Shown: one piece after another, positions 14,436-22,709 of the stretch
How positions within the stretch are numbered: the stretch's first letter is position 1
How the letters are laid out: every line of letters starts with the position of its first letter
Origin: Candidatus Zixiibacteriota bacterium
Lineage (GTDB): Bacteria; Zixibacteria; MSB-5A5; GN15; JAAZOE01
Assembly (NCBI GenBank): GCA_023138975.1
Contig: JAGLON010000002.1
Span: 1-64,000 of the forward strand
Direction: 5' to 3'
DNA length: 64,000 nt
Notes under the pieces: generated by a model
The model's database searches: none
What the model was told of the DNA's origin: nothing
Seen by the model: the letters and a program-made list of their open reading frames with translations, nothing else
Translations under genes and position numbers: made by a program

Positions 14436-16041
14436 GAATATAAAACCAAAAGATATAAGCAGAAAAGACCTTGATCAACTGTTTACGATAGATCCTTCGA
14501 AATTGCCTCAATTGCCGTATCCGTACGACGATTGGGAAGAGCCGCCGATGGAAGAGTTGTCCGAAACAAAAAAAGAAAAGTACGACACCTCTCTTGATGG
14601 AGCCGTAAATCTAGCGTTTCCGAAAGTCGAAACGAAGGAGCAGGAAGACGAACTGGTTGCCAAGTTTCTGGTCGGGCTGCGTAAGCTCTTTTCCAAGGAT
14701 AACAACTGGACCTTTTTAAAACCGTTAATATTGACGATGGATAACTGTGTCAAGTGCAACACCTGTGCCGAAGCCTGTCCGGTGTTTGAATCATCGGGGA
14801 AAGCCGAAATCTACAGGCCCCTGTTCCGGTCCGATATTCTGCGCCGAATCGTACGCAAGCATTTAACCCCCGGTGGCAAGCTGGCGGCGAAATTTACCGG
14901 TTCCGATATTGATGTCAATTATCAGACGCTATCCCGCCTAGCCCAGTTGGCTTATCGCTGCACCCTCTGCCGCCGTTGTGCTCAGACCTGCCCGATGGGC
15001 TGCGATAATGGACTGTTAACTCGTGAAATCCGAAAGCTGTTCAGTCAGGAACTTGGTATTCATCCCAAGGAACTGCATGGCGACGGTACTATCAAGCAGC
15101 TCAAAACCGGAAGCTCAACTGGATTATCGCCGATTGCGTTAATGGACCTCATGGAATTCGCTGAGGAAGATTTGACCGATCGTACCGGTCTGGAAATGAA
15201 AATTCCGTTTGATAAATCAGGCGCCGATATTCTGTTAATTCATAATGCCGGTGAGTTTTTATCCTGGCCGGAAAACCTGGAAGCGTTTACAATTATTTTC
15301 GAGGCGGCTGGTCTTAGCTGGACGCTGTCGAGCGAGATGGTCGGTTATGATTCGGTTAACTATGGGTTGTTCTACGATGATGCTCAATACGCTCGGGTTA
15401 CGTTAAAACATGCTGAAGTGGCGAGAAAACTCGGGGTTAAAAAAGTTGTCATTGGTGAATGCGGGCATGCCCATAAAGCGTTAATGGCCATCGGTGATCG
15501 TATCTGGCTGCAGGAATCTAATATTCCTCGAGAATCCTGTATGACTACTCTTCGGGATATTGTCATGAACGAGAAAATTATGCTGGATCCGTCCCGCAAT
15601 GATTTCCCGGTGACAATGCACGACCCGTGTAATCTAACTCGTTCAATGGGGATTATTGAGCCGCAGCGTGAAATAATCAGAAAAATCTGTCCTCAATTCC
15701 GTGAAATGACTCCGCATGGATGTGAAAATTATTGCTGCGGCGGAGGCAGTGGGTTTGCTATAATGCAGTCACACAACTTCCCTCGATGGAAAATGTCTAT
15801 TTCGGGAAGGAAGAAATTTGAACAGATAATAAACGCGTATACCAGAGAAGAGCGGGCCAAGGAAGTGAAGAAATATGTCTGTGCGCCTTGCTCAAATTGT
15901 AAAGGACAAATTAGGGATATTATAAACCACTACGATGCCTGGGAGAAAATGACCTTACAGTACGGCGGTTTGGTTGAGTTGATTGTCAACGCCATGACTG
16001 ATGTTCGCGAAGGTTTCATCGAGTGGGATGATTTCCACTAA
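14425..16041 (+). CDS. HdrD/DsrK-like iron-sulfur protein
   Basis: The protein has 538 residues and overlaps the cytochrome b gene. Two ferredoxin-type [4Fe-4S] motifs are visible, CVKCNTCAEACPV and CTLCRRCAQTCPMGC. They are followed by two CCG-like domains. The first is degenerate (IGECGHAHKAL, one cysteine). The second is complete, with HDPCNLTRS, then CENYCCGGGSG and CAPCSNCKGQ, and would hold the noncubane [4Fe-4S] cluster that acts on disulfides in heterodisulfide reductase. One degenerate and one intact CCG domain is the DsrK/TmcB pattern. The electron partner on the cytoplasmic side is unknown; a thiol/disulfide carrier such as DsrC is usual in the family, but none is encoded in this window. 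No transmembrane segment is seen. Confidence 0.88.
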   Translation: MSNENIKPKDISRKDLDQLFTIDPSKLPQLPYPYDDWEEPPMEELSETKKEKYDTSLDGAVNLAFPKVETKEQEDELVAKFLVGLRKLFSKDNNWTFLKPLILTMDNCVKCNTCAEACPVFESSGKAEIYRPLFRSDILRRIVRKHLTPGGKLAAKFTGSDIDVNYQTLSRLAQLAYRCTLCRRCAQTCPMGCDNGLLTREIRKLFSQELGIHPKELHGDGTIKQLKTGSSTGLSPIALMDLMEFAEEDLTDRTGLEMKIPFDKSGADILLIHNAGEFLSWPENLEAFTIIFEAAGLSWTLSSEMVGYDSVNYGLFYDDAQYARVTLKHAEVARKLGVKKVVIGECGHAHKALMAIGDRIWLQESNIPRESCMTTLRDIVMNEKIMLDPSRNDFPVTMHDPCNLTRSMGIIEPQREIIRKICPQFREMTPHGCENYCCGGGSGFAIMQSHNFPRWKMSISGRKKFEQIINAYTREERAKEVKKYVCAPCSNCKGQIRDIINHYDAWEKMTLQYGGLVELIVNAMTDVREGFIEWDDFH

Positions 16042-16055
16042 GAGCAGGTTCTAAT

Positions 16056-16853
16056 ATGGGATTAAAAGATCTGTTTTTATCTGGTCACCGGTCGTCAAAT
16101 CCGGAAACGCGCCTGACGGCTGTGGCAAAGATGGAGTGCCAGAAGACGTTATCTGAATTGGCCCAAAATGACCCTTCGCCGCGGGTACGCCTGTTGGCTA
16201 TGGGGAAAATAACTGATCAGGAGCTGCTTGTAAAAGTGGCTCTTGACGGCAAAGAAATAGATGTTCGCATTGCCGCAGTCGAGCGTATCAAATCACAGGA
16301 CAAGCTGGCTGATATTATCAAAGCCAGAAAAAACTTCCAGTTGATGGGCGCTTGTTTTGCACAGATTACTAATACAAAAGTTCTTGAGCGTATCGCTAAC
16401 GATACCGGGTATAATATGTCGGCCCGGCGTATGGCCATTGAAAACTATGCAGATGAATCGTTTCTTGAGGAGATACAGCCGTCGGTAAAAGAAGGCCGGC
16501 CAAAATCTCCCGAGGAGATTGATGAACTTATTGACAGATATGGCGGAGTGAGTCTGGCCCGGGGGTTAGGGAAATTCCGGGGCAGCCCGAATGCGATGAA
16601 GGCTTTAGGCGAAATAATGAAGCGTGGAGGAGACGCTGCTGTCATAGCCCTCGAGCAGTTGACTCAGGGTTTGGTTCACGCCAATGTGGAAGTACAGAAA
16701 GCGTCATTTGAACAATTAGCCGCTTTGGCGGATACTGGATTGGTTTTACATCTTATACGTCTCATGGATAAGGCGCCTCTTCACGATCCGATAACAGCGG
16801 TATTAAAAGAGATTAATCACCCGGAAGCACGGCAGATTATTAGCGGAAAATAG
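16056..16853 (+). CDS. HEAT-repeat protein, possible scaffold
   Basis: The protein has 265 residues with no signal peptide or membrane segment. The first half has short paired helices of HEAT type (PSPRVRLLAMGKI, then KEIDVRIAAVERI) and more helical pairs run to the C-terminus (ANVEVQKASFEQLAALAD). It begins 14 nt after the HdrD-like gene and is followed within 53 nt by a receiver-domain gene, so all five genes appear to form one transcript. HEAT proteins bind other proteins. Linking the Fe-S complex to the signalling genes is a reasonable guess but is not shown by the sequence. Confidence 0.75.
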   Translation: MGLKDLFLSGHRSSNPETRLTAVAKMECQKTLSELAQNDPSPRVRLLAMGKITDQELLVKVALDGKEIDVRIAAVERIKSQDKLADIIKARKNFQLMGACFAQITNTKVLERIANDTGYNMSARRMAIENYADESFLEEIQPSVKEGRPKSPEEIDELIDRYGGVSLARGLGKFRGSPNAMKALGEIMKRGGDAAVIALEQLTQGLVHANVEVQKASFEQLAALADTGLVLHLIRLMDKAPLHDPITAVLKEINHPEARQIISGK

Positions 16854-16906
16854 TTAGTTGCGTAGTAAGAAAAAATATCTCTTTTAAATGATAAGAAGGA
16901 ATAAAT

Positions 16907-17278
16907 ATGCCCAAGAAAATACTTATCATTGATGATGAAGCGGATATGAGGATATTTCTCGAAACCTTATTTAAAAAGGCCGGCTATGAAACCGAAGTCG
17001 CCGAAAATGGCGACGAAGCTTTACAGCAATTGGAAAATAGTTGTCCTGATTTAATAACGCTTGATATTCTCATGCCGAAGAAAAGCGGAGTTTCCTTTTT
17101 TAAGACCATCTGCAGTATGGATAAGCTGAAAGATCTGCCGGTTATTGTTTTATCCGGAGTAACGAAGCATTCGGAGTTCTTCGGGGAAATGAAAAGAAAC
17201 GGCCAAACTGAGTTTATCGAAAAGCCGGTTAAGCCGGAGGTTATTTTGGAGCATACACAGAGGATGCTCGGAGAATAA
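16907..17278 (+). CDS. Stand-alone response-regulator receiver domain
   Basis: The protein has 123 residues and is a CheY-like domain only: acidic pair in IIDDEAD (residues 9-13), phospho-acceptor D53 in LITLDILMP, a serine in VLSGV and K106 in EKPVKP. No output domain follows, so the signal must be passed by protein contact or by phosphotransfer. The next gene, 3 nt downstream, is a histidine kinase without its own receiver, making them a natural pair. Confidence 0.92.
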   Translation: MPKKILIIDDEADMRIFLETLFKKAGYETEVAENGDEALQQLENSCPDLITLDILMPKKSGVSFFKTICSMDKLKDLPVIVLSGVTKHSEFFGEMKRNGQTEFIEKPVKPEVILEHTQRMLGE

Positions 17279-17281
17279 TAT

Positions 17282-19291
17282 ATGCCTTTACTGAGCAGTA
17301 AAATATTACTGCCGATTTATATTTGGCTGATAAGTTCTCTTTATCGAATACTCGCCGGGACTATTCTGTTTGCGGCTATTATAATAGTTATTGGCTACTA
17401 CACCGATCCGATATACGGCGGACTTGTTGCCGCCTTTTTCGCTTTTGTTTTTGCCATTGCGGCCTATCAGGTTAGAAACTCCGGTGCGGCACTCAATTAT
17501 CCGGGTATTGATAGATTCTTTCAGGGGGTGCCGTGTTATCTGTCGATTCAGGATAAGGACCTGCGCATCATTCGTACTAACCGGCTTTTTCGCAGGGATT
17601 TTGGAAGTCAGGACGGGGAATATTGTTATAAGGCATATAAAGGTGCAGATGAAGCTTGCTCCAACTGTCCGGTAATTAAAACCTTTGAAGATGGTCAAAC
17701 CCACACAACTCAAGAAATAGTTATCACTCAGGATGGGAAAAAGGCCGACGTTATTGTCTATACTACTCCGGTAAATGATGAGCAGGGTAAGGTTGTCGGC
17801 GTCATGGAAATGGCGACTAATATCACCGAGGTCAAGGAACTCCATAATGAAATAGATTCAAGCCGCAAAGAATACAAAGACTTATTCAATGGGGTGCCAT
17901 GTTATTTATCTACCATCGATAAGGATTTTAAAATTCTCAGGGTTAATACACTGTTTGCTCAGGAATTCGGTGGTAAGCCGGGTGAGTATTGTTATAAAGT
18001 ATATAAAAACCGGGATACGGTCTGTTCCAACTGTCACGTCGCGAAAACTCTTGAGGATGGAGAAATTCATAGTCAGGAAAAAACAGTCACAAAGCTGGAT
18101 GGCACTGAAGCTCGATTAATAGTCTATTCGTCTCCGATTTATAATAGAGAAGGTGAAATGACGGCCGTCATGGAAATGGCGACCGAGATTACTGAGCTGA
18201 AAAATCTGCAGGACATAGTCAAACAGAGCGAGTCGCGATATCGCCATTTGTTTGAAGGCGTTCCTTGCTACATTTCGATTCAGGATAAAAACCTCAAGAT
18301 TATTGACAGCAATAAACGGTTTAAGGAAGTATTCGGAGATAAAGAAGGTACTTATTGTTATGAGATTTACAAGAAGCGTGGAGAAGTCTGTCCCGATTGT
18401 CCTGTTCTAAAAACGTTTGAAGACGGGCAGGTGCACAGCCGGGAGGAAACGGTAATTAATCGAGATGGAACGAAAACAGATACTCTGGTTCATTCTTCGC
18501 CGATCTATGATAACGAAGGTAAATGCGTTGCGGTTATGGAGGTTTCAACAGACATAACCGAGGTTAAGAAACTCCAGAAAGACTTGACCTATATGGGGCA
18601 GACCGTCGCTGTAATGGCTCATCGTATAAAGAATATCTTAATGGGCCTTGAAGGTGGAATCTTTGTCGTTAACACCGGTTTTGATGATTCTGATCAGGAA
18701 ACGGTAAAAAAAGGTTGGGAGATGATCGAGCGCAATGTGGAGAAGGTGTCCCGAATTGTTAAGGACCTTCTATATTGCAGTAAAGAACGGGAAATGAAGT
18801 TCGAGACAATAAACCCGCAGCGAGCATTTGACAGTGTTCACAACTTATTTAAAGACAAAGCGGCACAGGACAATATAAGTTTGACATTAGATATTCCAGA
18901 GGAGCTACCCGAAGGCAGGTTTGATTATGATGCGATTCATTCACTCCTGACGAACCTTGTAACCAACGCTTTGGATGCTTGCATAAATGATGCCCGTGAA
19001 GATAAAACCGACAGTCATAGGATTATTCTCAGGGCTACTATTGATACTCAGAGTAATTATCGTTTTGAAGTTGAGGATAACGGTCCAGGAATTCCAGGGC
19101 ATGTAGGAGAATCAGTATTCGATGACTTTTTCTCAACCAAAGGGCGCGAGGGTACCGGCCTGGGGCTTTTGGTAGCCAATAAAGTTGTTGAAGAACATGG
19201 GGGGACAATAACCTTCAAGAGTCAAACCGGGGAAGGAACAACTTTTCGGGCTATTATTCCGGTGACCAGAGCAGAAGAAAATCAATCATAA
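17282..19291 (+). CDS. Membrane histidine kinase with three cysteine-bearing PAS repeats
   Basis: The protein has 669 residues. Two transmembrane helices (about 22-40 and 46-62) face three tandem PAS units that start near residues 75, 197 and 319. The units are spaced 122 residues apart at equivalent cysteines C85, C207 and C329. Each repeat carries VPCY, then YCYK/YCYE, then C-x2-C followed by a TFEDG or TLEDG and HxxE segment. That makes four cysteines per unit (C85, C115, C126, C129 in the first), enough for a metal, an Fe-S cluster or a redox-active thiol pair in each. The kinase core follows, with H447 in MAHRIKN, an N box, DNGPGIPG and GTGLGLLVA. It lies last in the operon with the cytochrome b/HdrD-like complex and the lone receiver, so it probably reports redox state. 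Confidence 0.9.
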   Translation: MPLLSSKILLPIYIWLISSLYRILAGTILFAAIIIVIGYYTDPIYGGLVAAFFAFVFAIAAYQVRNSGAALNYPGIDRFFQGVPCYLSIQDKDLRIIRTNRLFRRDFGSQDGEYCYKAYKGADEACSNCPVIKTFEDGQTHTTQEIVITQDGKKADVIVYTTPVNDEQGKVVGVMEMATNITEVKELHNEIDSSRKEYKDLFNGVPCYLSTIDKDFKILRVNTLFAQEFGGKPGEYCYKVYKNRDTVCSNCHVAKTLEDGEIHSQEKTVTKLDGTEARLIVYSSPIYNREGEMTAVMEMATEITELKNLQDIVKQSESRYRHLFEGVPCYISIQDKNLKIIDSNKRFKEVFGDKEGTYCYEIYKKRGEVCPDCPVLKTFEDGQVHSREETVINRDGTKTDTLVHSSPIYDNEGKCVAVMEVSTDITEVKKLQKDLTYMGQTVAVMAHRIKNILMGLEGGIFVVNTGFDDSDQETVKKGWEMIERNVEKVSRIVKDLLYCSKEREMKFETINPQRAFDSVHNLFKDKAAQDNISLTLDIPEELPEGRFDYDAIHSLLTNLVTNALDACINDAREDKTDSHRIILRATIDTQSNYRFEVEDNGPGIPGHVGESVFDDFFSTKGREGTGLGLLVANKVVEEHGGTITFKSQTGEGTTFRAIIPVTRAEENQS

Positions 19292-19459
19292 TTTCTATCT
19301 ATTTTGCTCTTTCTATCACAGATATAGGGTTCTATTAACCATTAAATATCTAATTTTAATCAAAAAATCTCTACTTTACTCATTTGTGAGTGTATTAATA
19401 ACCAATAATTGTAAATCGGCATCATACGAGGAATAACGGTCCATTTGTCGTATGCCCAG

Positions 19460-19470
19460 TACTATCAGTA
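19460..19470 (-). promoter_or_regulatory. Distal copy of a TACTGATAGTA element
   Basis: On the minus strand this reads TACTGATAGTA, identical to 19565-19575. A 10-of-11 match also lies in the promoter of the gene at 60164-62113. Repeated occurrence in intergenic DNA suggests a regulator binding site. Confidence 0.35.
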
Positions 19471-19562
19471 GCTTAGCGAAACCTATGAAATGCTGTCCTC
19501 AGATAGATGAAGTTTTTTTAAGATTTCCACTAAAAACCGGGAACTTATTAGTATTAAGAACC

Positions 19563-19577
19563 ATTACTGATAGTAAT
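19563..19577 (+). promoter_or_regulatory. Palindromic operator candidate before the PerR-like gene
   Basis: ATTACT-GAT-AGTAAT is a perfect inverted repeat 17 nt before the ATG at 19595. It contains the TACTGATAGTA element, which is present in inverted form 100 bp upstream. The symmetry and A+T content would suit a Fur/PerR-family dimer acting on its own gene, although it is not a textbook Per box. Confidence 0.45.
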
Positions 19578-19594
19578 ATAAAAAGGGACAGAAT

Positions 19595-20038
19595 ATGAAT
19601 GATATAAGAAACCAAGCGGACCAATCGAATCAGAGGAACACAAAGCAGCGCCAGATTATTTTGAGCGAGCTACGGATGCTTTTTTCACATCCCACAGCAA
19701 AGGAGCTATACCACATAGTTCGGAAGCGCTTACCGCAGATAAGTCTGGGGACGATCTACCGCAACTTAGAGTTGCTGGCCCAGAACAAAACGATCCGGAA
19801 GATTGAAATGGGTGGACTGGAAGCCAGATTTGATGGAAATCTCAAGCCGCATCATCATGCACGCTGTGTAGAATGCGGAGCCATTGATGATTTGTTTGAT
19901 CTTCCGGAGGATATCGTTCAACAGCGGACCATGAATTTTGACAACTATGATGTTTACGGCTATCGTATAGATTTCTATGGGCTGTGTCCGAGATGTAAAT
20001 CCAAACGAGCTGATTCTGGAGACAGGCAGGCTCACTAA
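19595..20038 (+). CDS. perR: Fur-family regulator, PerR-like
   Basis: The protein has 147 residues. A winged helix (HPTAKELYHIVRKRLPQISLGTIYRNLELL) leads to a dimerisation domain with HHHARC, two CxxC pairs for structural zinc (C91/C94 and C131/C134) and acidic and histidine residues near the expected regulatory metal site. The context, with peroxiredoxin, superoxide reductase, rubrerythrin and ferritin genes immediately downstream, favours peroxide sensing (PerR) over Fur or Zur. The regulatory aspartate that sets peroxide sensitivity would need an alignment to confirm. It is the first gene of a 10-kb single-strand block. Confidence 0.85.
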   Translation: MNDIRNQADQSNQRNTKQRQIILSELRMLFSHPTAKELYHIVRKRLPQISLGTIYRNLELLAQNKTIRKIEMGGLEARFDGNLKPHHHARCVECGAIDDLFDLPEDIVQQRTMNFDNYDVYGYRIDFYGLCPRCKSKRADSGDRQAH

Positions 20039-20069
20039 ATATATTTAACTATTTCTGGAGGGAAATATT

Positions 20070-20507
20070 ATGTCATCCAAAGAAGTACAGGAAAAAATCG
20101 TTAGCAACATGCGTCGTTGGCAGAAGATAGAAAACGCGTCAGTTGCCTCAACCGGCAAAGTAATTGGAAGTACAGAAAATCCGGTTATTCGGTTAGTTAT
20201 GGAAATCATTCAAAATGACTCGCAGATGCACTATCGAGTTCAGGAACTGATTGCCAACAGCCTGGAATCATCAATCGTCACTATGACCCCGGATGAACTG
20301 GGCAAAGTGTGGGATTTAATTGAAAAGCATATTAAGCTCGAAGAGAAGACGATTGAATTGGCTACCGAAGCCAAAGAGGCTCTTAAAGGAAAGAAAATGG
20401 TTGTTCAGGAATATTTGATTGATTACCTGCTGATTGATGAGCAGAAGCATGACAAGATCCTGGAATCCCTGGAGACAATAAAGAAGGGTATGTACCCTTA
20501 CGGTTGA
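20070..20507 (+). CDS. Small ferritin-like helical protein
   Basis: The protein has 145 residues and is all-helical by eye. Acidic and histidine residues are spaced as in four-helix diiron bundles, with a VMEIIQNDSQMHYR helix, an EKHIKLEEKTIE helix and a C-terminal DEQKHDKILESL helix. E-x2-H pairs occur in EKHIKLEE and DEQKHD. CTGGAGGG precedes the ATG. It does not match a named ferritin closely, so a rubrerythrin-like fold is suggested but not certain. It lies 31 nt after perR and 39 nt before the peroxiredoxin gene. Confidence 0.6.
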   Translation: MSSKEVQEKIVSNMRRWQKIENASVASTGKVIGSTENPVIRLVMEIIQNDSQMHYRVQELIANSLESSIVTMTPDELGKVWDLIEKHIKLEEKTIELATEAKEALKGKKMVVQEYLIDYLLIDEQKHDKILESLETIKKGMYPYG

Positions 20508-20546
20508 TGAAATAAAGTGTTTTTTTATAAGAAATAGGAGATTGCA

Positions 20547-21134
20547 ATGTCAAGTTTAGTAACGAAAGAAGCCCCGGATTTTACCGCTCAAGCAGTAATG
20601 GGAAATAACAGTATTGAGGAATTGAAGCTCTCGGATTACCGCGGAAAGCATGTTGTTCTGTTTTTCTACCCGCTTGATTTTACGTTTGTTTGTCCGTCGG
20701 AAATTATCGCATTTGATAAAGCCTTAGGCGAATTCAAGAAGAGGAATACGGAAGTTATCGGTATCTCGGTAGATTCGCAGTTTACTCATTTTGCCTGGAA
20801 AAATACAGAACCAAAAGCCGGTGGTATTGGACAGATTAAGTATCCTCTGGTGGCTGATCTCAATAAGACCATTTCCCGTGATTATGGTGTTCTTGTGGAT
20901 GAATCAGTTGCCTTACGCGGTTTGTTTCTCATTGATAAAGAAGGTATTATACGCCATTCGGTCATCAATGATCTCTCGCTGGGAAGAAATGTTGACGAGG
21001 CTTTGCGGATGGTCGATGCCCTGCAGTTTACAGAGAAGCATGGCGAAGTTTGTCCGGCCAATTGGCATGAAGGTGAAAAAGGTATGAAGCCCACTGCTGA
21101 TGGTGTTGCCGAATATTTGGCAAAGAATGCCTGA
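20547..21134 (+). CDS. Typical 2-Cys peroxiredoxin (AhpC/Prx1 type)
   Basis: The protein has 195 residues. The peroxidatic cysteine is C49 in DFTFVCPSE and the resolving cysteine is near residue 169 in [10 protein letters not shown], so it works as a dimer with an intersubunit disulfide. The usual lengths, the Prx1 C-terminal tail ([11 protein letters not shown]) and a strong AGGAG site make this a secure call. It reduces hydrogen peroxide and organic peroxides with electrons from thioredoxin or a flavin reductase. No ahpF is adjacent. Confidence 0.95.
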   Translation: MSSLVTKEAPDFTAQAVMGNNSIEELKLSDYRGKHVVLFFYPLDFTFVCPSEIIAFDKALGEFKKRNTEVIGISVDSQFTHFAWKNTEPKAGGIGQIKYPLVADLNKTISRDYGVLVDESVALRGLFLIDKEGIIRHSVINDLSLGRNVDEALRMVDALQFTEKHGEVCPANWHEGEKGMKPTADGVAEYLAKNA

Positions 21135-21239
21135 TTGAGTATCTTGCCCGATGGGAGGAATTCCATCGGGTTATACCTGCAAAATAGTCTAGAGAGTGGG
21201 TTAAAAAACGGGTATGCGTACCCATAAGGAGAAAGAGAA

Positions 21240-21755
21240 ATGGAACGAGCCGATGTAATTAAAATGAAAGGGAACACAATGACCCTTCTGGGCAATGAGG
21301 TCAAAGTCGGAGACAAGGCTCCCGATTTTACTGCCCTTGATGGAACCCTTTCCCCGGTTAAGATGTCTTCATTTGCCGGCAAGACGATTGTGCTGGTTTC
21401 TGTACCATCGTTAGATACACCCGTTTGTGATATGGAAACCCGTCGATTCAACAAGGAAGCGGCTGGTCTTGGCGATGATGTTGCGATCATTACATTGAGT
21501 ATGGATTTACCGTTTGCCCAAACCCGTTGGTGCGGGTCTGCCGGAGTTGATAAAGTGACGGTACTGTCCGATTATCGGGATGCATCATTTGGCGAAAACT
21601 ATGGTGTTCTAATAAAGGAATTACGACTACTGGCGCGGACCATCTTTGTCGTTGATAAAGAGGGAATAGTTCAGTATGTTCAGTATGTCGAAGAAACGAC
21701 TTCCGAACCAAATTATGATGATGTTCTGAAGGCAATCGGAAAGGTTGTCGGTTAG
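21240..21755 (+). CDS. tpx: Thiol peroxidase (atypical 2-Cys peroxiredoxin)
   Basis: The protein has 171 residues after an AAGGAG site. The peroxidatic C63 lies in LDTPVCDMETRRF and the resolving C98 in TRWCGSAG, the separation expected for Tpx. The Tpx signatures KVGDKAPDF and LDGTLSPV are present. It reduces peroxides in the cytoplasm using thioredoxin. The 105-nt gap to the previous gene contains no obvious terminator, so cotranscription with the peroxiredoxin is possible. Confidence 0.95.
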   Translation: MERADVIKMKGNTMTLLGNEVKVGDKAPDFTALDGTLSPVKMSSFAGKTIVLVSVPSLDTPVCDMETRRFNKEAAGLGDDVAIITLSMDLPFAQTRWCGSAGVDKVTVLSDYRDASFGENYGVLIKELRLLARTIFVVDKEGIVQYVQYVEETTSEPNYDDVLKAIGKVVG

Positions 21756-21835
21756 TTACTGAGACAATTGTTGAATTAAATGAAGGACAATAACGATTAT
21801 CAAAAGTTTATATGATATGCAAGGAGGAAAAGGAA

Positions 21836-22210
21836 ATGACTGAAAGATCACAAGTATATAAGTGTGAAGTCTGCGGCAATATGACTGAAGTCGTCCATAC
21901 TGGCGGCGGAACTCTGGTCTGCTGCGGTCAGAATATGCATTTGGTTGTGGAAGGTGAAGTCGATGCCGCTACTGAAAAGCATGTGCCGGTAATTAAGAAA
22001 ATTGACGGCGGGTATGTTGTAAAAGTAGGCGAAGTATCTCACCCGATGGGAGATGATCATTATATTGAATGGATTGAGTTGATTGCTGACGGGAAAGTCT
22101 ATCGCCAGTTTTTAAACCCCAGTGACACACCGGAAGCGACATTTAAAATTAACGCTGACAATGTAAGTGCAAGGGCATATTGTAATCTGCACGGGTTATG
22201 GAAAGTCTGA
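21836..22210 (+). CDS. dfx: Desulfoferrodoxin (two-iron superoxide reductase)
   Basis: The protein has 124 residues from ATG 21836, chosen because AAGGAGGAAAAGGA precedes it; the ATG at 21812 lacks a site. The N-terminal desulforedoxin centre has C10, C13, C29 and C30. The catalytic SOR iron site has H49, H69, H75, C116 and H119 (motifs EKHVPVI, VSHPM, DDHY, CNLHG). It reduces superoxide to hydrogen peroxide without releasing O2, and the peroxide would be removed by the neighbouring peroxiredoxins and rubrerythrins. SOR is typical of anaerobes and microaerophiles. Confidence 0.96.
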   Translation: MTERSQVYKCEVCGNMTEVVHTGGGTLVCCGQNMHLVVEGEVDAATEKHVPVIKKIDGGYVVKVGEVSHPMGDDHYIEWIELIADGKVYRQFLNPSDTPEATFKINADNVSARAYCNLHGLWKV

Positions 22211-22226
22211 TTATAAGGAGGAGACA

Positions 22227-22682
22227 ATGAAATTTAATTCTGTTGATGAGATTCTTGAATTTGCTATCCAAAGAGAACAACGGGCGGCTGATTTCTATAC
22301 TGGTCTAGCCGAGAGAAGCGATTTTAAGAACATTAAACAGGTCTTTCTTGGTTTTGCCGAGGAGGAAAAAGGGCACAAAGCCAAACTCGAAAGTGTCAAG
22401 AAAGGTGCTGTGGTTCTTGCGGATGGGCAAAAAGTACAAGATTTGAAAATCGGTGACAATCTGGTTGATGTCAATTTTGATGATACGAATATTAGTTATC
22501 AGGATGCGCTTCTTCTCGCCATGAAGGCGGAGAAAATGGCCTTTAGATTGTACCACAGTTTGTCGGTTGCGACCGATGATTCGGGATTAAAGGAGTTATT
22601 CCTGGGATTAGCTCAGGAAGAAGCCAAGCATAAGCTTCGCTTTGAAGTTGAATATGATGATATTATCCTGGATGAGAATTAG
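22227..22682 (+). CDS. Rubrerythrin-like ferritin-fold protein without rubredoxin domain
   Basis: The protein has 151 residues from ATG 22227 (AAGGAGGAG), not the longer frame from 22167 that overlaps dfx. Helix motifs E-x-R-A-A-D-F-Y, EEEKGHKAKLE, KAEKMAFRLYHSL and QEEAKHKLRFE give two E-x6-Y/E-E-x2-H pairs, the diiron ligand pattern of rubrerythrin-type four-helix bundles. It lacks the C-terminal Cys4 rubredoxin domain, so it would need an external electron donor if it is a peroxidase. It starts 16 nt after dfx. Confidence 0.8.
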   Translation: MKFNSVDEILEFAIQREQRAADFYTGLAERSDFKNIKQVFLGFAEEEKGHKAKLESVKKGAVVLADGQKVQDLKIGDNLVDVNFDDTNISYQDALLLAMKAEKMAFRLYHSLSVATDDSGLKELFLGLAQEEAKHKLRFEVEYDDIILDEN

Positions 22683-22709
22683 CAGGAAATAGCATAGGAG
22701 GGAAGTATA

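Larger units (their letters stand above)
19292..19594. other. Intergenic region upstream of the PerR-like gene with inverted repeats
   Basis: There is no coding potential in these 303 bases. Structures seen are arms CATACGA (19423-19429) and TCGTATG (19448-19454), and an 11-bp element TACTATCAGTA (19460-19470) whose exact reverse complement returns at 19565-19575, 20 nt before the PerR-like start. No clear sigma-70 hexamer pair at correct spacing was found, and no T-run terminator follows the kinase. Confidence 0.5.

Noticed and set aside
17306..17845. 179-codon minus-strand frame within the PAS kinase
   Set aside because: Shadow of the kinase reading frame; no coding features of its own.
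20882..21490. 202-codon minus-strand frame across the peroxiredoxin and tpx genes
   Set aside because: Runs antisense to two confidently identified genes and has no homologous motifs.
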